Source of the DNA: Desertimonas sp963772825
Lineage (GTDB): Bacteria > Actinomycetota > Acidimicrobiia > Acidimicrobiales > Ilumatobacteraceae
Length of the DNA: 64,000 bases
Assembly: GCA_963772825.1 (NCBI GenBank)
Contig: CAVYYX010000017.1
Coordinates: 124,001-188,000, forward strand
Direction of reading: 5' to 3'
Part shown: positions 58,796 to 64,000 of the stretch, in pieces
Position numbering within the stretch: the first letter of the stretch is position 1
How the letters are laid out: each line of letters starts with the position of its first letter
Program-made: the position numbers and the translations under genes
The notes under the pieces: model-generated
Told to the model about the DNA's origin: nothing
Database searches by the model: none
What the model saw: only the letters and a program-made list of their open reading frames with translations

Positions 58796-60096
58796 TCCCG
58801 CGGTACTCGCTCCCCGAGATGGCCGAGTTGTGGTCGGACACGGCACGCTTGCGCCGCTGGCTGGAGATCGAGTTGCTGGCCACCGAAGCGCAGGCCGACC
58901 TGGGCGTGGTCCCAGGTGAGGACGCGGCGACGTGTCGCGCCAATGCCCCTGCCATCGACGAGTCGTTCGTCGCCGCTGTCAACGAGCGGGAGCGGACCAC
59001 CGACCACGATGTCGCCGCCTTCGTCGACGTCGTGCAATCGGCCATCGGCGCCCCCGCCGGTTCGTGGATCCACTACGGCCTGACCTCGTCCGATGTTGTC
59101 GATACCGCATTGTGCTGGGCGATGCGCGACGCCGGCCATCTGCTCGTCACCGCCGCCGACCAGCTGATCGACGCGGTGATCGCCCTCGCCCGCCGCCACC
59201 GCACCACGGTGATGATCGGGCGCACGCACGGAATCCATGCCGAGCCGACGACGTTCGGCGCCAAGGCCGCGCTGTGGGCGCTGCAGCTCGATCGTGACCG
59301 CACGAGGCTGCGCACGGCCACCGAGACCGTGGCCGTCTGCAAGCTGTCCGGCGCCGTGGGGACCTACTCGAACATCGACCCGGCCGTCGAGCGCCACGTC
59401 GGCGACGCCCTCGGACTGCGGCCCGTGCCGGCAACCCAGGTGATCGCCCGCGACCGTCACGCCGAGCTGCTGTGGGCCTGCGCATCGGCGGCGTCGACGT
59501 TTGAGCTGATCGCCGTCGAGCTCCGCCATCTGCAGCGAACCGAGGTCGGCGAGGTGCTCGAAGGTTTCAAGCCAGGGCAGAAGGGCTCGTCGGCGATGCC
59601 CCACAAGCGCAACCCGATCTCGGCCGAGACGATCAGCGGGCTGAGCCGGGTGGTGCGCGGAAATCTGCAGGCAGGACTGCAAGACGTCGCCTTGTGGCAC
59701 GAGCGGGACATCTCCCATTCGTCGGTGGAACGGGTCGTCCTTCCGGACTCGACGCTGCTCGTCCACTATTGCGCCCACCGCCTCGCCAGGCTGCTCGCCA
59801 ACCTCGACGTCGACGCCGAGCGGATGCGCCAGAACCTTTCGGCGAGCCACGGCCTGGTCTTCAGCCAGCCGGTGCTGCTCGCCCTCGTGGGCTCGGGAAT
59901 CTCCCGCGACGACGCCTATCGGATCGTCCAGCGCAACGCCCTGCGATCATGGGAGGAGGGCGCCGACTTCCGCCGTCTGCTGGAGGACGATCAGGAGGTC
60001 GCGCTCGACGGCGCCGAGCTCGACGAGGCCTTCGACCTCAAGCGCTCGTTGCGCAACATCGACGCTGTGTTCGAAGCCCTCGCTGCCATCGACTGA
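58792..60096 (+). CDS. purB: Adenylosuccinate lyase
   Basis: This 434-residue fumarase-superfamily lyase releases fumarate from adenylosuccinate and SAICAR. GSWIHYGLTSSDVVDTALCW, MIGRTHGIHAEPTTFGAKAA with the catalytic His, and the signature KGSSAMPHKRNPISAETISG with the catalytic Ser loop are all present. ATG 58792 overlaps the purA stop. A 13-bp hairpin 12 nt after its stop ends the operon. Confidence 0.97.
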   Translation: MIPRYSLPEMAELWSDTARLRRWLEIELLATEAQADLGVVPGEDAATCRANAPAIDESFVAAVNERERTTDHDVAAFVDVVQSAIGAPAGSWIHYGLTSSDVVDTALCWAMRDAGHLLVTAADQLIDAVIALARRHRTTVMIGRTHGIHAEPTTFGAKAALWALQLDRDRTRLRTATETVAVCKLSGAVGTYSNIDPAVERHVGDALGLRPVPATQVIARDRHAELLWACASAASTFELIAVELRHLQRTEVGEVLEGFKPGQKGSSAMPHKRNPISAETISGLSRVVRGNLQAGLQDVALWHERDISHSSVERVVLPDSTLLVHYCAHRLARLLANLDVDAERMRQNLSASHGLVFSQPVLLALVGSGISRDDAYRIVQRNALRSWEEGADFRRLLEDDQEVALDGAELDEAFDLKRSLRNIDAVFEALAAID

Positions 60097-60108
60097 ACCC
60101 TCTGTGTC

Positions 60109-60139
60109 AGCGTGTAAGCCCGCTGAGGGCTTACACGCT
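60109..60139 (+). terminator. Perfect hairpin after purB
   Basis: AGCGTGTAAGCCC and GGGCTTACACGCT form a perfect 13-bp stem around GCTGA. There is no T-run. It lies between the convergent stops of purB and the small basic protein gene and can serve both strands. Confidence 0.75.
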
Positions 60140-60149
60140 TACTCAGAAC

Positions 60150-60563
60150 TCAGGAACGGCGGACGATGCCGGCCTTGCTCAGCACTGCCGCATCGACACC
60201 GATCTCCCGCCACGTCGTGTACGAGATCCCTTGTCGTTCGCTGTATGAACGAGCAACCTTGATGAACGCATCTTCCAACGCAGCGTGATCCGTGACCGCC
60301 GACTTCGATTCCAATTCGGCCTGTAAGTCTCGCCGTTCCTGGAGCAATTTCAGCTCCCCCAGCGCGTCGGCCGCAGCCAACTCGGTGTCGATCGCCGAGA
60401 GCCGCTTCGCAATCGACTCCTTGGTGCGACGTCGGCCTCGCCGCGGCTTATTGGCGCGCAACGATTCGAGATAGTCGCGCACGGCGCGTCCTTCAGAACG
60501 GCCGCGAGCAAGGGCAGCCTTGTGCTCATCCGTCATCGGGCTTTTCGGTCCACGCTTTGCCAT
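60150..60563 (-). CDS. Small basic conserved actinobacterial protein, function unknown
   Basis: This 137-residue protein is highly charged: MAKRGPKSPMTDEHKAALAR, then a basic stretch KPRRGRRRTKESIAKRLSAI and a coiled-coil-like part (LGELKLLQERRDLQAELES). The C-terminal third (YSERQGISYTTWREIGVDAA) looks folded and may bind nucleic acid. I recognise the pattern from hypothetical proteins of actinobacteria but know no function. The ATG is 6 nt after TATACT. Confidence 0.7.
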   Translation of the reverse strand: MAKRGPKSPMTDEHKAALARGRSEGRAVRDYLESLRANKPRRGRRRTKESIAKRLSAIDTELAAADALGELKLLQERRDLQAELESKSAVTDHAALEDAFIKVARSYSERQGISYTTWREIGVDAAVLSKAGIVRRS

Positions 60564-60569
60564 GCGGTG

Positions 60570-60597
60570 AGTATATGGAAGGCCGACGTTCCGACAA
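60570..60597 (-). promoter_or_regulatory. Leaderless promoter of the small basic protein gene
   Basis: On the minus strand TTGTCG and TATACT are spaced by 16 nt, and the ATG follows TATACT by 6 nt. It is the most consensus-like promoter in the window. Confidence 0.6.
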
Positions 60598-60635
60598 TTA
60601 ATCGATCACGTTGATTTGCCTTGATGAGGAGTTCG

Positions 60636-61617
60636 TCAGGCAACCAGCTGGGCGATCACATCGAGATGATCGAGGTCGGCGAGGTCGAGTACTTGCAGAT
60701 AGAGACGGTCGGCACCGGCGGACTGCCAGTTCTGCATCGACGACAACGCTTCGTCGGCGAGGCCGGCAATCCCGTTGCTGCGCAGTTCGTCCGGCTCCCT
60801 TCCAATGGCTGTCGCCCGCTGCACATACTCGCGTTCATCGGTGCCGATGGCGGCGACCAACGCGGCGGAGAAATGACATCGATGCAGGGTCCCTTCCGAT
60901 TGCCGAACACGCATCGAGGACCCGTTGACGCTGGGCGGTGAAATCATCAACAGAGCGAAAGCCCAGATTGAACTCGGTGGCAAATCGAGCCGCCAGTCGT
61001 GGGGTCCGACGCTGGCCACCGCCGCCGACGATGATCGGGAGATGGCCGCCCTGTGCCGGCTTCGGGAGGGCCGGCGAATCGGTCAGCTCGTAGTGTTTGC
61101 CGGCAAACGTGAAGGCTTGCCCAGCGGGCGTCGACCACAATCCGGTGACGATCTCGAGCTGCTCCTCGAGCCGTTCAAAGCGCTCGCCGAGATCAGGAAA
61201 ATTGATGCCGTACGCGGTGTGCTCCTGTTCGTACCAACCAGCCCCGAGCCCCAGCTCGATGCGCCCGCCTGACATCTGATCGACGTTGGCGACGGCGATC
61301 GCCAGCACGCCAGGGAGGCGAAACGTCGCCGCGGTGACGAGGGTCCCGAGGCGAATGGTCGAGGTGTCGCGGGCCAACCCGGCGAGCGTGATCCAGGCGT
61401 CGGTCGGGCCGGGCAGGCCGCCGGCGGCCAGCGCGTCGCCCATCGCCAGGTAATGGTCGCTGCGGAAGAACGCTCCGAAGCCGAGTTGCTCGGCGCGCCT
61501 GGCGACGGCGAGGAGGTCGTCGTAGGTGGCGCCCTGTTGGGGCTCGGTGAAGATGCGCAGTTGGGTGAGGTCGAACACGTCATCGGAGGCTACGAGCACC
61601 GGTACGGTCGGGCCCAT
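60636..61617 (-). pseudogene. LLM-class (F420-dependent type) oxidoreductase, with one frameshift
   Basis: The main frame gives QLRIFTEPQQGATYDDLLAV, FGAFFRSDHYLAMGDALAAG, MSGGRIELGLGAGWYEQEHT, GINFPDLGERFERLEEQLEI and LPIIVGGGGQRRTPRLAARF, typical of F420-dependent luciferase-like enzymes. Near 60870 the frame changes, and the correct C-terminus (FSAALVAAIGTDEREYVQRA ... DLDHLDVIAQLVA) continues one base over. GTG 61579 or ATG 61617 can start it; the latter overlaps the divergent pyrE start. The joined protein of about 315 residues is of normal length. Substrate unknown. Confidence 0.82.
61603..61608 (+). promoter_or_regulatory. Probable -10 box (TACGGT) of pyrE; leaderless start
   Basis: TACGGT is followed by 7 nt and the pyrE ATG at 61616. 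It lies inside the 5' part of the divergent oxidoreductase gene if ATG 61617 is used, which favours the GTG at 61579 for that gene. Confidence 0.4.
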
Positions 61618-62188
61618 GTCGGATTCCACGCTCCCGTCCCTGCCCCCGTCGCGAGCAGCACTGCGTGACCACGTCCTCGAGCATTCGGTCAGGCTTGGCG
61701 AGTTCACCTTGAAATCGGGGGCCAAGAGCAACTGGTTCGTCGACGCCAAACAGACGGCCTGCCGCCCCGACGGCATCCTGCTCGTCGCCGATGCCGCCCT
61801 CGAGGTGATCCCCGACGACGCCACGGCGATCGGTGGGCTGACCGTCGGTGCCGATCCCGTTGCCTACGGCGTCGCCGCCGTGGCAGCGACACGCGGCCGT
61901 GCGCTGCGCAGCTTCACCGTTCGCAAGGAGGCCAAGGATCACGGCATCGTCGGGCGCATCGCCGGTGCGCTGCAGCCCGGCGACCGAGTCGTCATCGCCG
62001 AGGACGCGGTGACGCGGGGAGTGTCGCTGTTCGAGGCCGTCGATGTCGTTCGCGCCTTCGGAGCCGAGCCGGTGCTGATCACCGTCATCGTCGACCGTGG
62101 CGACACGTGCGCGGCGTTGGCCGCCGAGGCCGGGATCGCCTACGCGCCGCTGCTCACCGCCGCCGACCTCGGGCTTCAGTCGGACTGA
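61616..62188 (+). CDS. pyrE: Orotate phosphoribosyltransferase
   Basis: This 190-residue enzyme of UMP synthesis joins orotate and PRPP. FTLKSGAKSNWFVDAKQTAC, VGADPVAYGVAAVAATRG, FTVRKEAKDHGIVGRIAGAL and the PRPP motif RVVIAEDAVTRGVSLFEAVD are present; the PRPP loop usually reads VxEDVxTTGxS, and here it is EDAVTRGVS with Arg in place of a Thr. It stands apart from other pyr genes and converges with the thioesterase gene (13 bp overlap). Confidence 0.93.
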   Translation: MSDSTLPSLPPSRAALRDHVLEHSVRLGEFTLKSGAKSNWFVDAKQTACRPDGILLVADAALEVIPDDATAIGGLTVGADPVAYGVAAVAATRGRALRSFTVRKEAKDHGIVGRIAGALQPGDRVVIAEDAVTRGVSLFEAVDVVRAFGAEPVLITVIVDRGDTCAALAAEAGIAYAPLLTAADLGLQSD

Positions 62189-62988
62189 GGAGCACGCAGC
62201 ACCACCGTCTGCAACGCCCTGCCGACGGGACCCTCGTCGTCGAACAGCATGGCGTCGGCGAGTCCGACCCCGCCCGGCTGCCACCACGACTCGGTGCGCG
62301 AGCCGAACCACTCTCCGACGGGGTCGCGATGAAGGGCGATCGTCAGATCGATGTTGGCGAACTGGACCTGCCACGGCTCGGCGTGGCGGCTGAACGCGTT
62401 GCCGCAATCGGCGAGCGGGCAGATCGCCTGGAACGGTGAAGGGGTCTCGCCGGGGATCAGCGGCGCTGTGTTCATCCACACGGTCGACGAGCCCGGGCCC
62501 TCGCGGTGCTCCGGCGGATAGCGCATCCGCACGGCCTCGCCGCTGAACCCGGGGCGCCCATGGTGGCGACGAGCGTCGATCGGGAACGGGCCCGGCTGGG
62601 CGTCCGCCAGTCGTGGCGTGTGGAACTCGGAGTTGTCGAGCGGCCCGTCGAACAACGGCGGTTCCTGGAGCGCAGCGTGCAGGCCGGTGGCGGTGGCGCG
62701 CACCGTTCCCTCGCCGTCGGTGACGGTCGCCCGGGTCCCAGCGACGGTCCGGCCGCGGCGGGTGACCTCGACGGCGACGTGGAAGCCGGCCATCGGGATC
62801 GGCTTGACGAGCTCGACGGTGATCCGGGCAAGACGCACGTCCGGCAGTGCCCGTTCCATCGCCCTCACGAGCAGTCCGGTCGGCGGGCCGGCATGACAGG
62901 CGTCGCCGTCCCACGGCCCTCGGCTGTGGTCGGTCGGCGTGAACCACTCGCCGTCGGCCTCATCGGTCGGCGTCTCGAAGAACGTCAT
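62176..62988 (-). CDS. TesB-like acyl-CoA thioesterase family protein
   Basis: This 270-residue double-hotdog protein has DHSRGPWDGDACHAGPPTGL, LLVRAMERALPDVRLARITV, VELVKPIPMAGFHVAVEVTR and, in the second half, NAFSRHAEPWQVQFANIDLT with DPVGEWFGSRTESWWQPGGV. It matches the acyl-CoA thioesterase/TesB-like family common in actinobacteria; the acyl substrate is unknown. ATG 62988 is used, with a GTG two codons earlier as an alternative. Confidence 0.8.
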   Translation of the reverse strand: MTFFETPTDEADGEWFTPTDHSRGPWDGDACHAGPPTGLLVRAMERALPDVRLARITVELVKPIPMAGFHVAVEVTRRGRTVAGTRATVTDGEGTVRATATGLHAALQEPPLFDGPLDNSEFHTPRLADAQPGPFPIDARRHHGRPGFSGEAVRMRYPPEHREGPGSSTVWMNTAPLIPGETPSPFQAICPLADCGNAFSRHAEPWQVQFANIDLTIALHRDPVGEWFGSRTESWWQPGGVGLADAMLFDDEGPVGRALQTVVLRAPQSD

Positions 62989-63026
62989 CTCCACCGTCGG
63001 CACGCTATGCCGAGCGGCTCGGTTCG

Positions 63027-63087
63027 TTGGAGTGCTACGTGTCGTGATTCCCGGCACGTGACACTCCGACAGCAGCAAACACTCCAA
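63027..63087 (-). repeat. Nested-palindrome repeat A, copy 5
   Basis: On the minus strand: TTGGAGTGTTTGCTGC, CGGAGTGTCACGTG, then GCACTCCAA at the end. TTGGAGTG (63027-63034) and CACTCCAA (63080-63087) are the outer arms. It starts 4 nt after the stop of the GH8 gene and shares TTGGAGTGCTACG with copy 2. Confidence 0.8.
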
Positions 63088-63091
63088 GGTG

Positions 63092-64000
63092 TCAGCGGGT
63101 GGGCGCGGCGGGGCGGCAGCCGCCGAGCAGGTCGGTGTCCAACCACAACCGGCCGAGGGCGATCCACGCCGCGCCGAAGTAGCTGGGCGCCTGTTGGTCG
63201 AGCGAGGCGGCGTCGTCGAGGAGCTCACCGGAACGACCAGGGTCACCGCCCGCAGCGGCCGCCGCAGCTGCGGCGACGAGCGCCAGGGGGTGACGCTCGT
63301 CGCCGAGCCGCTGCCCGTCGAGGGAGTAGGTGGCCGCGATGGCGCCCCGATCGTCCTGCTCCCCGAGGAACTTCCATGCCCGCGCCGCAACGGCCTGTCC
63401 GGCGGCGCTGCAGTCGGTGGCCGACTGGATGATCACCCTCGCGGCGTCGTAGCCGTAGCGTGGATCCTCGCCTGCCGGGCTGGGTTCAGGACGCGGCTCG
63501 TTTCCCAGGGGGTCGACGATCGCCCAGTCGGGTGGCAGGTGCGGCGGGTCGGCGGTCAGCTCGTCGACGACGTTGCGCGACCACGTGGCGACGGGTCCCC
63601 ACCGTTGCTCGCCGAGCGTGTCCCAGAGGATCGACATCGCGGGCGTCGCCAGGTAACTGGCGTTGATCGTCCGCGACGAGGTGGCCCACGGCCCGGCGAC
63701 GAGCGCCGGCGAGGGGCCCAAGGTGACCACCTCGTGGGCGAGCACGGCGTCGCTGATCAACGCGGCGTCGGCGAGCAGGTCGGCGTCAACGAACCGCGAA
63801 CCGGCGAGCGCCAGCGCCGCTGCAGCCAGCAGATCAGCATCGGCGGCCGCCTGGTGATCGACGATCCCGCCGTCTGACCAGCGCCAGGCGAGCAGCCCGT
63901 CGTCACGTTGCAGGTGCTCGTCGGTCCACGACCAGACGTGGCGGAAGCGGTCCTCGTCGTCGAGGGCGACGGCCATGAGCATGCCGTACGCCTGGCCTTC
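63092..64000 (-). CDS. Glycoside hydrolase family 8 (endoglucanase-type), 5' end outside window
   Basis: At least 302 residues are encoded up to the window edge, and the frame opens with EGQAYGMLMAVALDDEDRF, the GH8 signature whose Glu is the proton donor. HQAAADADLLAAAALALAG corresponds to the conserved Asp-x-Asp segment, and LPPDWAIVDPLGNE followed by DPRYGYDAARVIIQ is the usual C-terminal part of the barrel. GH8 enzymes cut beta-1,4-glucans and include the BcsZ cellulase of cellulose-synthesis clusters. The upstream context is not visible. Confidence 0.85.
   Translation of the reverse strand, partial: EGQAYGMLMAVALDDEDRFRHVWSWTDEHLQRDDGLLAWRWSDGGIVDHQAAADADLLAAAALALAGSRFVDADLLADAALISDAVLAHEVVTLGPSPALVAGPWATSSRTINASYLATPAMSILWDTLGEQRWGPVATWSRNVVDELTADPPHLPPDWAIVDPLGNEPRPEPSPAGEDPRYGYDAARVIIQSATDCSAAGQAVAARAWKFLGEQDDRGAIAATYSLDGQRLGDERHPLALVAAAAAAAAGGDPGRSGELLDDAASLDQQAPSYFGAAWIALGRLWLDTDLLGGCRPAAPTR

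Overview
The window is a 64 kb piece of a GC-rich (roughly two thirds G+C) bacterial chromosome, almost certainly from an actinobacterium. The evidence is an HspR repressor with HAIR operators at dnaK and clpB, a SigK/RskA pair beside a fasciclin protein, an LLM-class (F420-type) oxidoreductase, many GTG starts, 4-bp ATGA/GTGA gene overlaps and many apparently leaderless genes. The mix resembles Acidimicrobiia (Ilumatobacter-like), but that placement is inference. No tRNA, rRNA, transposase, integrase or CRISPR array was recognised.

Layout. 1-3426: four co-translated genes (TPP enzyme end, acylating aldehyde dehydrogenase, TIM-barrel isomerase-like protein, shikimate-dehydrogenase-like protein) that look like an uncharacterised catabolic pathway. 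3488-8903: a three-domain membrane protein (PAP2 / kinase-like / LPG-synthase TM), a small membrane protein, dCTP deaminase and a membrane-anchored sulfite-oxidase-family enzyme. 9275-11384: fasciclin protein, sigma-K-like factor and RskA-like anti-sigma. 11416-14193: membrane Fe-S (CCG) oxidoreductase and a cNMP-binding protein. 14252-18092: a lacI/beta-mannosidase module bracketed by two copies of one repeat, with the tail of a deleted ABC permease. 18114-23493: phenylacetyl-CoA degradation (paaI, paaG, maoC, paaABCDE). 23496-27557: gpmA, cysDNC and cdd. 27604-29781: FixH-like protein, cytochrome c, ECF sigma and membrane partner. 29815-34879: DUF1028 protein and dnaK-grpE-dnaJ-hspR. 34995-36000: tandem-DUF427 protein and a DUF2510 remnant. 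36046-45494: a glycan-use locus with an unusual ArsR-type regulator, a Gfo/Idh oxidoreductase, an ABC importer and GH43, GH1-like and GH2 enzymes. 45512-46282: PPK2. 46381-52061: a second sugar-type ABC importer ending in a PHP phosphoesterase. 52173-64000: DUF3445 protein, clpB, a VOC protein, a divergent HisD, purA, purB, a small basic protein, LLM oxidoreductase, pyrE, thioesterase and the 3' part of a GH8 gene.

Three structural patterns run through the window. First, a nested-palindrome repeat (core TTGGAGTGTTTGCTGC and its complement) occurs five times, four of them at the 3' end of a gene. Second, about ten genes begin 6-7 nt after a TAnnnT hexamer, the arrangement expected of leaderless transcripts. 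Third, about nine single-base frameshifts and one in-frame amber interrupt otherwise well-conserved genes, which suggests consensus errors in the assembly, recent decay, or both.
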